In this document: one piece after another, positions 1 through 9,617 of the stretch | Position numbering within the stretch: position 1 is the first letter of the stretch | How the letters are laid out: each line of letters opens with the position of its first letter | From: Methylomonas sp. AM2-LC | GTDB taxonomy: Bacteria; Pseudomonadota; Gammaproteobacteria; Methylococcales; Methylomonadaceae | Length of the DNA stretch: 64,000 nt | NCBI RefSeq assembly: GCF_039904985.1 | Contig: NZ_CP157005.1 | Location: 2,232,001 to 2,296,000 of the forward strand | Direction: 5' to 3' | Translations under genes and position numbers: made by a program | Notes under the pieces: model-generated | What the model was told of the DNA's origin: nothing | The model's database searches: none | Seen by the model: only the letters and a program-made list of their open reading frames with translations

Positions 1-138
1 ATGTGTCAAAAACTTCAAGAATCTGATGTTAGCTATACAACCTTAATCAAAAACACGCAAAACAAAGTCAAAGCCATGACTCTGGATTACGAAATGCTCA
101 CCGATATTATTTTTGACCAAGGCTACAAGGTTAAATAA
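1..138 (+). CDS. C-terminal end of an unidentified protein, probably cut by the window edge
   Basis: An open frame runs from base 1 to a TAA at 136-138 and gives 45 residues ending in GYKVK. It opens with ATG at base 1, but nothing upstream is visible, so it may be the tail of a longer gene. The peptide is hydrophilic and partly helical, with no signal peptide. I do not recognise the family. Its reality as a gene is uncertain. Confidence 0.35.
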   Translation: MCQKLQESDVSYTTLIKNTQNKVKAMTLDYEMLTDIIFDQGYKVK

Positions 139-672
139 ACGCAAATACCCCAAGATTAGGTGGCTGCTATGTCTGGCAGTTAGTTATTAATTTTAGCTAA
201 TTGACCTCTGATGTATGCTATTGGTGATCAAGTATGTTGATTTATCACTATTGCACCCACATAGTATCAGGTAAATATTTATAGGATGTGTCTACGTCAG
301 GAGGCGCATCAATCTCGAAAACGATGCACTTCGCTTCGTTCTGCACATCTACAGTCCATTGATTGAATTATAAAAAACCACACAGAATAGTTACGATGAC
401 TAAGTTATTTGATAAACTGAGTTCGGCTTGGTCAAAAACCTTTACCTAGGCTCAGTGTACCTACAGCTAAAACCGCAAACAAAGGTGCCTGCTTTGTTGG
501 TTTACTGGATTAGGGAACTCTATTCAAACTTTTTAGATACCTTATTTTTTTTCAGCCAGCTATCACCGTTAAATTTTGCTATTTAATTCTTTATTCTTGG
601 TCTTGATAGCTGATAGACTCTACTTAAATTGCGGTTTATAGACTAATAATTGAGTCATTTATTCCTTAAAAA
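139..672. other. Intergenic region with an inverted pair of short repeats
   Basis: No convincing gene. Bases 283-354 hold a degenerate family B repeat (GGATGTG...GCGCATC) followed by a copy in the opposite orientation, so the stretch can fold on itself. The last 130 bases are A+T-rich and probably carry the promoter of the downstream cyclase gene, but I cannot define it. Confidence 0.5.
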
Positions 673-2214
673 ATGAACAGTACCGAATCAATACTAAAGC
701 AGCAGAAAGCCAGATCATGGCTGGCTTTGCGAAAAAAAATACAACTCTACATCGGGTTTGCTGCGCTGTGGGTAACAGTTAGCTATCTGATAAGCGTGTA
801 TGTGCTGCATTTTTCTGACATTGTTACGTTTTTTTCATGTCTCAACATAACCTTGTTTATGATACTCAGTTCGCTAGTGCTCTATAGCGGGTTAAATGAG
901 GTTTTTGCTCGGCATAACAAGCAAATTGACAAGCTTAAGCAAAGTGAAGAAACTTTGCTCAGTGTGCTGAACGGCAGCCAATTAGGCTTTTGGGATTGGC
1001 ATCTTACCCGCAACGAGGTCAAACGCAATGCCACATGGGCAGAAATGTTAGGCTTTCATTTTAAAGAAATTAATGAAACCACCCAGCAATGGTCCGATTT
1101 TGTGCATCCGCAAGATCGAGAAGCCGCCTGCGCATCCATTGAAGCAGCACTAAAAGGTATCACTAGCGAACACCAACTGATGTATCGCATGAAAACCAAA
1201 TCCGGTGCCTATAAATGGATACTGGATCGGGCGCGAGTTGTGGAACGAGACGAATACGGCAATGCTGTGCGTATGAGCGGTACACATACCGATGTGGATG
1301 CCTTAAAAAAAACCGAACAAGCACTGCAAGCCAGCGAACAACGCTTTCGTGGTATTTTCGAAAACGCAGCAGTGGGTATTGCACAAGTGAATAGCGAGGG
1401 TAGTTTCCAGCTGGTCAATACAACCTTCTGCCACATTACTGGCTATAGTCATGATGAATTAATGTACAACATTAAATATTTTCAGGCCATTACCCATCCC
1501 GACGATCTGGGGCAGGACATTCATCTGTTTAAACAATTAATGAATGGAACGTTGAAACAATATGAACTGGAAAAACGCTATCTGTGCAAAGATGGTTCTA
1601 TAGCCTGGGTAAACTTATCGGTAGCGGCGTTACTGGATGAACAAGGCAGTATTTCCAGCATCAGCTCAGTGCAAGATATTACCCAGCAAAAGAGTTTACA
1701 AACCGAACTCGAATATCGGGCGCATATTGATTTCCTCACCGAAATTGCCAATCGCCGTTATTTTATAGAACTGGCTGAGAGAGAACTGGCCAGAACCCGG
1801 CGTTATCAGCAATCACTGGCCTTAATTATGCTGGATCTGGATTTTTTTAAACGCGTCAATGACGAATACGGTCACAAAGCCGGTGATAAAGTCTTGCAAA
1901 TGTTTAGCAGCATTTTACGCAACACCTTTCGCGCCGTGGATGTCATCGGTCGCCTGGGTGGTGAAGAATTCGCCGTACTATTACCACAAACCGATTTGGA
2001 CGGTGCAGTCGAGCTTGCGCAACGCCTACAAGAAAACATTAACTGTACCGATATGCGCGTCGAGCGAGCAGTATGCTTGCGCATTACGGTATCAATGGGC
2101 ATTGCCGTATTAACCGAACAAGACACCACTATCGAACAATTACTAAATAAAGCTGACAAACGGCTTTACCAGGCAAAAACACTGGGCCGCAATCGTATCG
2201 TGGCCTTAGTCTAG
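673..2214 (+). CDS. Membrane PAS-PAS-GGDEF diguanylate cyclase
   Basis: Predicted to make cyclic di-GMP from two GTP at the inner membrane. Two hydrophobic segments lie near residues 24-46 and 51-73. They are followed by a short linker and two PAS domains (about 95-215 and 225-340), the first resembling the PAS_3 fold, and then a C-terminal GGDEF domain. The active-site motif is GGEEF at residues 429-433. An RAVD motif at 420-423, five residues upstream, matches the RxxD inhibitory I-site, so product inhibition is likely. There is no EAL domain. The gene stands alone. The ligand of the PAS domains cannot be read from the sequence; a redox or oxygen signal would be a guess. Confidence 0.93.
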   Translation: MNSTESILKQQKARSWLALRKKIQLYIGFAALWVTVSYLISVYVLHFSDIVTFFSCLNITLFMILSSLVLYSGLNEVFARHNKQIDKLKQSEETLLSVLNGSQLGFWDWHLTRNEVKRNATWAEMLGFHFKEINETTQQWSDFVHPQDREAACASIEAALKGITSEHQLMYRMKTKSGAYKWILDRARVVERDEYGNAVRMSGTHTDVDALKKTEQALQASEQRFRGIFENAAVGIAQVNSEGSFQLVNTTFCHITGYSHDELMYNIKYFQAITHPDDLGQDIHLFKQLMNGTLKQYELEKRYLCKDGSIAWVNLSVAALLDEQGSISSISSVQDITQQKSLQTELEYRAHIDFLTEIANRRYFIELAERELARTRRYQQSLALIMLDLDFFKRVNDEYGHKAGDKVLQMFSSILRNTFRAVDVIGRLGGEEFAVLLPQTDLDGAVELAQRLQENINCTDMRVERAVCLRITVSMGIAVLTEQDTTIEQLLNKADKRLYQAKTLGRNRIVALV

Positions 2215-2310
2215 ATGCGATTTTCTCCGCTTCTAACCAGTCACTTCGTTTCCCGCAGTATTGCCGCTATACGCTTTTAACAACTGATTGTAATTAAAAT
2301 CAATGGTCTT

Positions 2311-2355
2311 ATATGTGTGAACAACGTGAAGCGCATCAGTCGCGATTGATGCGCC
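2311..2355 (+). repeat. Dispersed palindromic repeat, family B
   Basis: Contains GTGAAGCGCATCAG and a following GATGCGCC, which can pair with GCGCATC. The same pattern recurs at about ten places in the window. Confidence 0.6.
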
Positions 2356-2418
2356 ATCGTATTGAAATAACTGTTACTAAAGCAAGAGGATAATCAGCTT
2401 AAGTTAAATAAAGTTAAG

Positions 2419-2826
2419 CTATTTTACCCCTTTGCTATTCAAATCTTTCGCAAATAACTTATCAGACTGCAAAATATGTTTGGTCAGCCAATCACGCAGA
2501 AAATTCATAATTTCAGACGTAATTGCCGCATCCCCAGTATCAAATTTTCTTTTGAAATCACTAACAGCAGCAATAAGCTTTTTGTGTTCCTCTTTATGTG
2601 CGGCCTGATTCGGATACTGATGCACACTCATTAGTTTTTCTTCGGTGCCAAAATGGTAAACCGTATAGTCCACCAGTTCATTGAGTATCTTAGCCAATGC
2701 TTCCCGGCCCTGACCAATTTGCATGGCATCATTCAGTCGATTTGCCATATCAACCAGTTTTTTATGTTGATCATCAATTTCTGTTACGCCAACGCAAAAA
2801 GCGCTAGACCAGTTAAGTAAAGACAT
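2419..2826 (-). CDS. Bacteriohemerythrin
   Basis: A 135-residue single-domain hemerythrin, the usual size for the bacterial family. It binds O2 at a di-iron centre and may serve as an oxygen carrier or sensor in the cytoplasm. All expected ligands can be seen: His21 (in DDQHKKL), His58 and Glu62 (HFGTEE), His77 and His81 (HKEEH), His117 (TKHIL) and Asp122. An AGGAGA ribosome-binding site precedes the ATG. There is no signal peptide. It is transcribed towards the cyclase gene and is not in an operon with it. Similar proteins are known from methanotrophs as suppliers of O2 to methane monooxygenase; that role here is inference. Confidence 0.95.
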   Translation of the reverse strand: MSLLNWSSAFCVGVTEIDDQHKKLVDMANRLNDAMQIGQGREALAKILNELVDYTVYHFGTEEKLMSVHQYPNQAAHKEEHKKLIAAVSDFKRKFDTGDAAITSEIMNFLRDWLTKHILQSDKLFAKDLNSKGVK

Positions 2827-3156
2827 GCTCGTCTCCTGTTCTTATTATCAATACAAACCGAGAAGTGGGGGTGGTCATAAACCACTCCGCTTCTCAGAGC
2901 TATTAAACCTCAATTATTGTAAGAATAATAAACGTAAAAATATGCTGGGTATTTGGCATAATGCAAAACTGCTATCCCGCAATATGCAAACAGTCTCTGG
3001 CGACTTTCTGTTGTAAAAACGGTATTTTAGGGTAAGCAAATATGACTATTGGGTCTGATTTCGAATAAATCAAACAAAGGATTATAGGTGCTGAACAAAA
3101 TGAAGTGCAGCGGTTGCGATCGACACGCCTCCTTTCGAAAGGAATATATTGCCAGT

Positions 3157-3186
3157 CGTAGGGTGCGGTGAGGAACGAACCGCACC
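3157..3186 (+). repeat. REP palindrome, family A (GTAG-headed)
   Basis: GTAG followed by GGTGCGGT, a short loop and ACCGCACC. First of two tandem copies. Confidence 0.75.
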
Positions 3187-3232
3187 AAAAGCCATACTCG
3201 CCCATATCAAACCCAAATTTTGATCAAGCCCC

Positions 3233-3261
3233 TTAGGGTTCGGTGAGGAACGAACCGCACC
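3233..3261 (+). repeat. REP palindrome, family A, second tandem copy
   Basis: TTAGGGTTCGGTGAGG then ACCGCACC. It is a slightly mutated copy of the previous element, 76 bases downstream. Confidence 0.7.
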
Positions 3262-3364
3262 AAAACCTTACTCACCCACCTCAAACTCAAAATTTTGGCC
3301 TACATTAGCCCTGTATAAATCCCGCTTTAACAAACCCGGCAAAGACCAACTCTAAAGCCGCAAT

Positions 3365-5311
3365 CTAGGCCACCACTTTACGTTTCTGTTGCGTACCCCA
3401 TAGCAAAGCAAGGCCAGACAGCATCATAAACCCTACATTTGGCAACGGCGTGGCAACCACTGCCGGTCCCATATCAAATATCTGGTTTTGGCTATAAAAG
3501 TTGTTAACATCCTTAGCCGAACTAAAGCTCTGATTAAAATTTTGCATATTAGGATTTGCGACAGGATCATAAGCAATAAAATTATAACCGAATGCAGCGC
3601 CAACACTGTTTAAGTGCGCTATAATCTGGATAGTAAAAGTCTCGATAGTACCGTTGATCTTGACGCTTTCACTTTGCGATAAACTCAAGTTACCAACAGC
3701 AAAGCCTTTACCCGAAAGGAAGATATTGCCTGTCAAGGGTATCTGGCTGGTATCGATATCAAAACTCACGGTGTCGGTTACTGTAGACACACCGCTTTGA
3801 GTGGTTAGATAATTGCCTTCGGCATCGAATTCACCAATAACCACCGATCCGCCATCGGGTAGCGCTGAAGTGGGATAGGTCGGCATGGCTGTGGCATATA
3901 CAGAGCTGGTCGGTTGTCCGATAAAGTCTGTTTGTATGTTATAGGTCAGGTTTTGATAAAAAGCCGCGCTTTGGCTATCGGCCAAACCGCCCGACACCGT
4001 ATTGCTGTTGGCGGTAGCAATAATAGCCGGATTAGTCAACGAACTGCGGGCAATACTGGTGGCAGTGGCGTTGCTGTTAACAGCGCTCTGCGCCCAGCCA
4101 GTTGCATAAGCACCTTGACTGTCGTTTTCACCCACCATAGAGGCCGTGGCTGTCGCCGTTGCGTTGGCCTGTATGCCATTTGCGCTATTACCTGCATTAC
4201 CACCAATGGCCTGTGATATCGCTTTAACGCCGGCACCTACATTATTTGATGTTAAGTTAAGGGTCGCCAGCGCATTTCCACCTTTTCCAATCACTCCGCC
4301 GTCGGAAGCGCCACCTTGCCCACCGCGCGCGTAGACATACGCATTAAGTTGGCTGGCCTTGCTGTCAGTATAGTTAAGGCTAGAAGAGCCAACGCCACCA
4401 TCGCCAGCAATATGGGCACCTTGTCCAGAGCCGTAAGAAAAGCCGCCATTTCCACCGGTCGCGCGTTGAGATAAGGTCAGCATACCGCTTGTCGAGCCGC
4501 TCACCACATTACTGACCACAGAATCAGCGCCACCCCCGCCATCAATACCATGATAGGCAGCGCCACCGTTGCCGCCCGTTTGTGTGGCAGAGACAGAGAC
4601 TGTGCCAGTATCCGATTGGCCATAGGCACTCACTACTACACCCTTAGCGGCATTACCGCCCGCACCAATGATACCCGTGCCAGCGCTGCCGCCGTCGGCG
4701 GAAACCGTAACATCCATGCTATGGTCAAGACTGGTAATGCCACTGGCCTGCGCGACCCCGTTAGCACCATCAGCGCCACCCATATTACCACTACCACCGT
4801 TACCGCCAGAGCCAACCACATTCAGCAAACCATTGCCGCCCAGTTTAACAGTGCTGGATGCAAAAGCCACATCACCCAAACCACCTTTAAAATAGGTAGA
4901 ATTCCCACCATTGGCAGCGAGGGCAGTGGTATGAATATTGGTTGATGCAGCGTTATATTCGGTCCAATCCTGGATGGAATTAACATAACCACCCTTACCG
5001 CCATAGGCATACACCGAACTGCCGCCAGCGCCAGAAAGTGCGTATTGAGTCAAATTAACTATATCGCCGGCTACAACCTGATTGGGATGTAACAGGGAAG
5101 CCGTAACGCTAATGATATCCAGGTTTTGGCCGTCGCTACCGCTAATACCAACATCTATTCCAGCTAAACCTGTTGATCCCGTAATCGAGTAGGGTATGGT
5201 ATAGATCTGCGCTTGCGCCGTTATGCTATTAAACAGCATTGCCGATGCCATTAATGTCAGGGTTTTGCCGCAATGGCTCTTGGTTTTTTTTGCAAGAATC
5301 TGATTAATCAT
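3365..5311 (-). CDS. Secreted Gly/Ala-rich PEP-CTERM-type surface protein
   Basis: A 648-residue exported protein. The N-terminus has a long signal peptide ending near ITAQAQ. Residues from about 60 to 430 form an irregular series of GGxGG-rich segments (GGNGG, GGKGG, GGAGG) separated by Ser/Thr/Ala stretches, which suggests a repetitive beta-structured surface protein. The C-terminus carries PLPNVGFMMLSGLALLWG followed by a basic QKRK, a PLP-variant PEP-CTERM sorting tail. Proteins of this class are anchored and processed by an exosortase, which is not in this window. The gene stands alone, divergent from the Fur-box gene. Function beyond surface or biofilm matrix is unknown. Several overlapping frames on both strands are by-products of the GC-rich repeats. 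Confidence 0.82.
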   Translation of the reverse strand: MINQILAKKTKSHCGKTLTLMASAMLFNSITAQAQIYTIPYSITGSTGLAGIDVGISGSDGQNLDIISVTASLLHPNQVVAGDIVNLTQYALSGAGGSSVYAYGGKGGYVNSIQDWTEYNAASTNIHTTALAANGGNSTYFKGGLGDVAFASSTVKLGGNGLLNVVGSGGNGGSGNMGGADGANGVAQASGITSLDHSMDVTVSADGGSAGTGIIGAGGNAAKGVVVSAYGQSDTGTVSVSATQTGGNGGAAYHGIDGGGGADSVVSNVVSGSTSGMLTLSQRATGGNGGFSYGSGQGAHIAGDGGVGSSSLNYTDSKASQLNAYVYARGGQGGASDGGVIGKGGNALATLNLTSNNVGAGVKAISQAIGGNAGNSANGIQANATATATASMVGENDSQGAYATGWAQSAVNSNATATSIARSSLTNPAIIATANSNTVSGGLADSQSAAFYQNLTYNIQTDFIGQPTSSVYATAMPTYPTSALPDGGSVVIGEFDAEGNYLTTQSGVSTVTDTVSFDIDTSQIPLTGNIFLSGKGFAVGNLSLSQSESVKINGTIETFTIQIIAHLNSVGAAFGYNFIAYDPVANPNMQNFNQSFSSAKDVNNFYSQNQIFDMGPAVVATPLPNVGFMMLSGLALLWGTQQKRKVVA

Positions 5312-5748
5312 GGTTTTCCTGGTGATTCGGGTAGTCGGAGTCAGGGCATTATCGCCATTGTAAAAATCGTAGGTAAAGGCTGTCGTTCAATCGAGACCAT
5401 TACAAATAACGATCTCCTTATCCAGAGTGCCTAAGCACTTAAGTAGCATGGCAGCACTCTATGCATAATGTCCAAAAGGATACCAGACGAAGTCCACTGC
5501 GTCAAGTCCAAATTAAGCTCACCTTATACCACCGCAATACCACACCAGACTAGCCATTCAGCCCTTAAAACATCACGATTTATAGCGGCTGTTACTAATC
5601 AAGTTTGCTTTTCACAGACTCGTATTTCAATTCCATTGGTCACCCGCTGGTTTCTCCTAAAAACCTTATAAAATTGAATTGATTTGACAAATACAAATGA
5701 GAATGGTTATCATTATTTCTAATTCATTGATATAAACGAGGCATTAGC
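5312..5748. other. Divergent intergenic region with a Fur-type promoter
   Basis: No convincing gene. The right end holds the promoter and Fur-box listed separately. The left end presumably holds the promoter of the PEP-CTERM gene on the other strand. Confidence 0.5.
5684..5714 (+). promoter_or_regulatory. Sigma-70-like promoter overlapped by a Fur box
   Basis: A perfect -35 hexamer TTGACA (5684-5689) and TATCAT as -10 (5708-5713) are 18 bases apart. Overlapping the -10 is TGAGAATGGTTATCA (5698-5712), which matches the 7-1-7 Fur core TGATAATNATTATCA at 12 of 14 positions and extends outward as AATGAG...CATT. Binding there would block the promoter, so iron repression of the following gene is expected. 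Confidence 0.75.
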
Positions 5749-6573
5749 ATGTTTTGCAAACCCCAGGCCAGTTGGCTACCGTATTGTTGTGGCTGGTTAG
5801 CATTGCTTATAACAGCCCCTGTCTGCGCCGATGTGGATCCTTTCGAGTTTCAGGTCTATGGCTACCAAACCCAAGGCAAGGGCAATGTCGATCCAGAATT
5901 GCTGAGCAGTTATATCGTTTCAGGTCATGCAGAAGGGCAGGGCGGAACATCACCCACCTATGCCAGTCAGAGCATGATGCGATACGCGGTGGAACTGGAA
6001 TACGGTATAACCGACAAGTTCGATTTTGCCTACTACCTCAATCTGGCCAAACCCGATGCACAAGATCTGCAATATGCGGGTTCCAAATTCCGGTTTCGAG
6101 GCCGCTTTGCAGAAGCAGGCGAGTTACCCGTTGATCTGGGTTGGTACAGCGAAATTGAATGGTGGAGTTCCAAATTCAATGATGATCAGGTAGAGGGCGA
6201 ATTCATGCTCACTATGCAAAAAGACATAGGCGACTGGACTTTCATTATCAACGCTCCAGATATTGATAAAGTTATGATAGGCGACAACCACAAAGAAGTA
6301 TTCGAAGTCGGATATCGCGGCGAAGCCAGCTATCAAATGAGCGAATTGACCCGGCTGGGTCTGCAAATCTATGGCGCACCCGGCAAAGTTAACGACATTA
6401 CCCCCATAGGCCAACAACAGCACTATGTAGTGCCAACTGTACACACAGTGTTATTTGATACCCTACGTTCCTCGCTGGGTTTGGGTTTTGGATTAACCGA
6501 AGGCTCCGATTTATTCTTCCTGAAAGCAAACTTCCATTTCGGTGGCGATCTTCACGAACGAATCTATGATTAA
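5749..6573 (+). CDS. Exported protein of unknown function, apparently Fur-regulated
   Basis: A 274-residue protein with a signal peptide ending at about PVCA/DVDP, so periplasmic or outer membrane. The mature part has alternating aromatic/hydrophobic beta strands (YGYQTQGKG, VELEYGITDKFDFAYYLN, SLGLGFGLTEGSDLFF) and ends in a strand LKANFHFGG, which suggests a small outer-membrane barrel or a related beta fold. A GAGG ribosome-binding site lies about ten bases before the ATG. The promoter region carries a Fur box, so a role in iron-limited growth or metal handling is inferred. It has no neighbour in the same transcript. I do not recognise a named family. Confidence 0.8.
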   Translation: MFCKPQASWLPYCCGWLALLITAPVCADVDPFEFQVYGYQTQGKGNVDPELLSSYIVSGHAEGQGGTSPTYASQSMMRYAVELEYGITDKFDFAYYLNLAKPDAQDLQYAGSKFRFRGRFAEAGELPVDLGWYSEIEWWSSKFNDDQVEGEFMLTMQKDIGDWTFIINAPDIDKVMIGDNHKEVFEVGYRGEASYQMSELTRLGLQIYGAPGKVNDITPIGQQQHYVVPTVHTVLFDTLRSSLGLGFGLTEGSDLFFLKANFHFGGDLHERIYD

Positions 6574-6730
6574 TGGATATTTATTGAGTACAGTACAGGT
6601 GTTATAGCTATTTTGGAGGTGTAGAGTATTTTTACCCACATTTAACCCTCCCTGTAGCCATTGTTATTAATTTAAAACGAAAGCGTGTTTTCCCTGATGC
6701 TGTAAAACATTGTGACAAAACCCAAATCCA

Positions 6731-7204
6731 TTAACAACCCGTAGTGATCGTGGTGATTACAGGACTGTATCTTACGTTATATAAAGCCTGCAAATACGAT
6801 ACACTACAGTTGGCTGGGGTTCGTGCGCTGGAGAGGCTGAACACCGTAGTATAAATATTCGGCGTGGATATGGTAAATCCACTGGTACTTAAGGTAGTGT
6901 CTATTTCGTCTACACCAATATCGTCACCCGCGTCTGGCCAGCCATAATTCAACCAAAGCCACTGGTTGTTAATATAAATATGTAGTTGATCATTTTTAAG
7001 ATTGCAACTGGGAGTTGCTGCACACAAAACATTATAGTTGTTAGCGGCAGATTGAATTGCCCCGGCCAGTGCATTAACCGAATTGATTTTGGCCGAAGTG
7101 TCCACGTTAAGTATTTTGGGTAAGGCTGTAGCCGCAAGAATGCCGAGAATGACAATTGCAAGTACCAGTTCAATTAAGGTAAATCCAGTTTGAAATTTCC
7201 GCAA
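6731..7204 (-). CDS. Type IV pilin-like protein (MSHA-type prepilin)
   Basis: 157 residues with a short basic leader (MRKFQTG) and the prepilin peptidase site G/FTLIEL. A long hydrophobic helix follows (LVLAIVILGILAATALP), giving the N-terminal pilin spine. Glu5 of the mature protein is present. The C-terminal part has four Cys (in LCAATPSC, ANCSV and the final GC), which could form the disulfide loop of the globular domain. The helix sequence and size resemble MSHA major pilins more than type II secretion pseudopilins. No assembly genes are nearby, so it is an orphan pilin that would depend on machinery encoded elsewhere. Confidence 0.87.
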   Translation of the reverse strand: MRKFQTGFTLIELVLAIVILGILAATALPKILNVDTSAKINSVNALAGAIQSAANNYNVLCAATPSCNLKNDQLHIYINNQWLWLNYGWPDAGDDIGVDEIDTTLSTSGFTISTPNIYTTVFSLSSARTPANCSVSYLQALYNVRYSPVITTITTGC

Positions 7205-7533
7205 TTATCCCATTTATTTTCTCAAAACTTTGTTTAGTCAATTTTATTAAGGTTAAATAACGTTAGTTAAATATAATTGAAGTAAGTGTAAATACAAGTT
7301 ACAAAGCCTTTGCAGCCTCGGTGCGGTGAGGTCACGAACCGCACCAAAAGCCTTACTCACCCCCATCAAACTCAAAATTTTAATCAAGATTACACCAAAC
7401 CAAGGCAAACTCGGCCACATAACCCAACCTAAACCCAAAAAAATTAAACCGAGCCAGACGCATCTCGCTGGAGCAACTTAGACGCATAGAGTACAATTGT
7501 CCAATTTCCGCTTTACATATATCGAGGTCTCTC
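7205..7533. other. Intergenic region with one REP copy
   Basis: No gene. It contains a family A REP at 7319-7345 with its conserved tail (CCTTACTCAC... CTCAAAATTTT), then the ilvD leader. Confidence 0.5.
7319..7345 (+). repeat. REP palindrome, family A
   Basis: CGGTGCGGTGAGGTCACG then AACCGCACC; the GTAG head is changed to CTCG. Confidence 0.65.
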
Positions 7534-9387
7534 ATGCCACAATATCGTTCCCGCACCACCACCCATGGCCGTAATATGGCAGGCGCACGCGCCCTCTGGC
7601 GGGCTACTGGCATGAAAGAAGGCGATTTCAACAAACCCATCATCGCCATCGCCAACTCCTTTACACAATTTGTACCCGGACATGTGCATTTAAAAGACAT
7701 GGGGCAACTCGTGGCGCGCGAAATCGAAAAAGTCGGCGGCGTGGCAAAAGAATTTAACACTATCGCCGTGGATGATGGCATCGCCATGGGCCACAGCGGT
7801 ATGCTGTACTCGCTACCCAGCCGCGACCTGATAGCCGACAGCGTGGAATACATGGTCAACGCCCACTGTGCCGATGCCTTGGTGTGTATTTCCAATTGCG
7901 ACAAAATCACCCCCGGCATGTTGATGGCCGCATTACGTTTAAACATACCCGTCATCTTCGTCTCCGGCGGCCCCATGGAAGCCGGTAAAGTCAACTGGAA
8001 CGGTCAAACTCGAAAATTGGATTTAGTCGATGCCATGGTAGAAGCCGCTGATGACAAAATCAGCGATGAACAAGTGGCTGCCGTGGAGCGCTCTGCTTGC
8101 CCCACCTGCGGTTCCTGCTCGGGCATGTTTACCGCCAATTCCATGAACTGTCTGACCGAAGCCCTAGGCTTATCTTTACCCGGCAATGGCTCTTTGCTGG
8201 CTACCCATGCCGACAGAGAACAGTTGTTTTTAAGTGCCGGTCGTCGCATCGTAGAACTGGCCAAACGCCATTATGAACAAGACGATTACGCGGTACTGCC
8301 ACGTAATATTGCCACCTTTGCCGCCTTTGAAAATGCCATGAGTCTGGATGTGGCTATGGGTGGCTCTACCAATACCGTGTTGCATCTATTGGCCGCCGCT
8401 CACGAAGCGGGCGTCAATTTCACCATGGCCGATATCGATGTTATTTCCCGCCGCGTACCGTGTTTATCCAAAGTTGCACCCGCTACACAAAAGTACCACA
8501 TGGAAGACGTACACCGGGCTGGTGGTGTTATGCGTATTTTAGGCGAACTAGATCGTGCCGGCCTGATCAATCGTGATGTACCCACCGTGTATGCCGCTAA
8601 CATGGCAGCCGCGCTAGAAGAGTGGGATATTCTGCGAACCACAGACGATGCGGTAAAAACTTTCTACCAAGCTGCACCAGGTGGCATAGCCACCACCGTA
8701 GCGTTTTCACAATCCATGCGCTATGCTAGCCTGGATGACGACCGCGCCGAAGGCTGTATACGCGACAAAGCCCATGCTTATTCGCAAGATGGCGGTCTGG
8801 CCGTATTGTACGGCAACATTGCTTTAGAAGGTTGTATCGTCAAAACCGCAGGTGTCGATGACAGCGCACTTAAATTTACCGGACGCGCCCGTATTTTCGA
8901 AAGCCAGGACGATGCGGTTGCAGGTATTTTAAGCGACAAAATCGTTGCGGGTGATGTAGTGGTTATCCGCTACGAAGGCCCCAAAGGTGGCCCAGGCATG
9001 CAAGAAATGTTGTATCCCACCAGCTACCTCAAATCAAAAGGTTTAGGAAAAGTGTGCGCCTTACTCACAGACGGTCGTTTTTCAGGCGGCACCTCAGGAC
9101 TTTCCATCGGCCACGCCTCACCAGAAGCGGCAGAGGGCGGTGCCATAGGCTTAGTAGAAGAGGGCGACACTATCGAAATTGATATACCCAACCGCAGCAT
9201 AAATTTGGCCGTGTCAGCAGAAACCCTGCAAAGCCGCCGTCAGGCCATGGACACCAAAGGTACCGCCGCCTGGAAACCGGTCAATCGGGATAGAACCGTT
9301 TCCGCCGCCTTACGTGCCTATGCCGCCATGACCACCTCCGCCGCCAAAGGTGCTGTCAGAGACGTATCACAAGTCGAAAGAAACTAA
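7534..9387 (+). CDS. ilvD: Dihydroxy-acid dehydratase
   Basis: Catalyses dehydration of 2,3-dihydroxy-isovalerate and 2,3-dihydroxy-3-methylvalerate to the 2-oxo acids, the third common step of Val/Ile/Leu synthesis, in the cytoplasm. At 617 residues it is full length for the long IlvD type. The N-terminus [18 protein letters not shown] is characteristic. Cluster and metal ligands are visible: Cys122, Asp123 and Lys124 in [10 protein letters not shown], and Cys195 in [10 protein letters not shown] (189-198). The C-terminal [14 protein letters not shown] signature is also present. A GAGG ribosome-binding site precedes the ATG. It is a single gene, with REP elements on both sides and no other ilv gene nearby. 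Confidence 0.98.
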   Translation: MPQYRSRTTTHGRNMAGARALWRATGMKEGDFNKPIIAIANSFTQFVPGHVHLKDMGQLVAREIEKVGGVAKEFNTIAVDDGIAMGHSGMLYSLPSRDLIADSVEYMVNAHCADALVCISNCDKITPGMLMAALRLNIPVIFVSGGPMEAGKVNWNGQTRKLDLVDAMVEAADDKISDEQVAAVERSACPTCGSCSGMFTANSMNCLTEALGLSLPGNGSLLATHADREQLFLSAGRRIVELAKRHYEQDDYAVLPRNIATFAAFENAMSLDVAMGGSTNTVLHLLAAAHEAGVNFTMADIDVISRRVPCLSKVAPATQKYHMEDVHRAGGVMRILGELDRAGLINRDVPTVYAANMAAALEEWDILRTTDDAVKTFYQAAPGGIATTVAFSQSMRYASLDDDRAEGCIRDKAHAYSQDGGLAVLYGNIALEGCIVKTAGVDDSALKFTGRARIFESQDDAVAGILSDKIVAGDVVVIRYEGPKGGPGMQEMLYPTSYLKSKGLGKVCALLTDGRFSGGTSGLSIGHASPEAAEGGAIGLVEEGDTIEIDIPNRSINLAVSAETLQSRRQAMDTKGTAAWKPVNRDRTVSAALRAYAAMTTSAAKGAVRDVSQVERN

Positions 9388-9391
9388 GCTC

Positions 9392-9422
9392 CGTAGGGTG
9401 CGGTGAGGAAACGAACCGCACC
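9392..9422 (+). repeat. REP palindrome, family A
   Basis: CGTAGGGTGCGGTGAGG then AACCGCACC, immediately downstream of ilvD, with the conserved tail up to about 9475. It could serve as a 3' hairpin for the ilvD transcript. Confidence 0.7.
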
Positions 9423-9617
9423 ATAAAGCTTTAATTTCTGCCATTAATCTCAAAATTTTGCTTTGCATTACCCCAATACCCATAGTGGGTTAGTTGAGAA
9501 GCTCTAACTCGTTTATCCAGAGGAAAGCCACCGTGTCACAATACGGCTTCGCCTATTACGACCTATAGCAGCTTATCGTGTGGGTAGAAACAAATGCAAC
9601 TGTCACCCATGTCAGCG

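Larger units (their letters stand above)
2827..3364. other. Gene-free region with three dispersed repeats
   Basis: No credible coding frame. It holds a degenerate family B repeat (3084-3132) and two family A REP palindromes about 76 bases apart in direct orientation (3157-3186 and 3233-3261). Each REP copy is followed by a similar tail of about 50 bases (CCAAAA..., ..CAAATTTTG...), so the repeated unit is longer than the palindrome. Confidence 0.6.

Noticed and set aside
2396..2420. Inverted repeat AGCTTAA/TTAAGCT at the hemerythrin 3' end as a terminator
   Set aside because: Short A+T-rich stem without a T-tract on the relevant strand.
2825..3016. Plus-strand frame starting within the hemerythrin 5' end
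   Set aside because: Overlaps the ribosome-binding site of the hemerythrin on the other strand and has no protein-like features.
4036..5010. Several open frames on both strands inside the Gly/Ala-rich protein gene
   Set aside because: They are by-products of the GC-rich repeats of the real gene; none has a ribosome-binding site or a coherent protein pattern.
5468..5671. Plus-strand frame of 67 codons before the Fur-box promoter
   Set aside because: No ribosome-binding site and a composition unlike a protein; it lies in the leader region.
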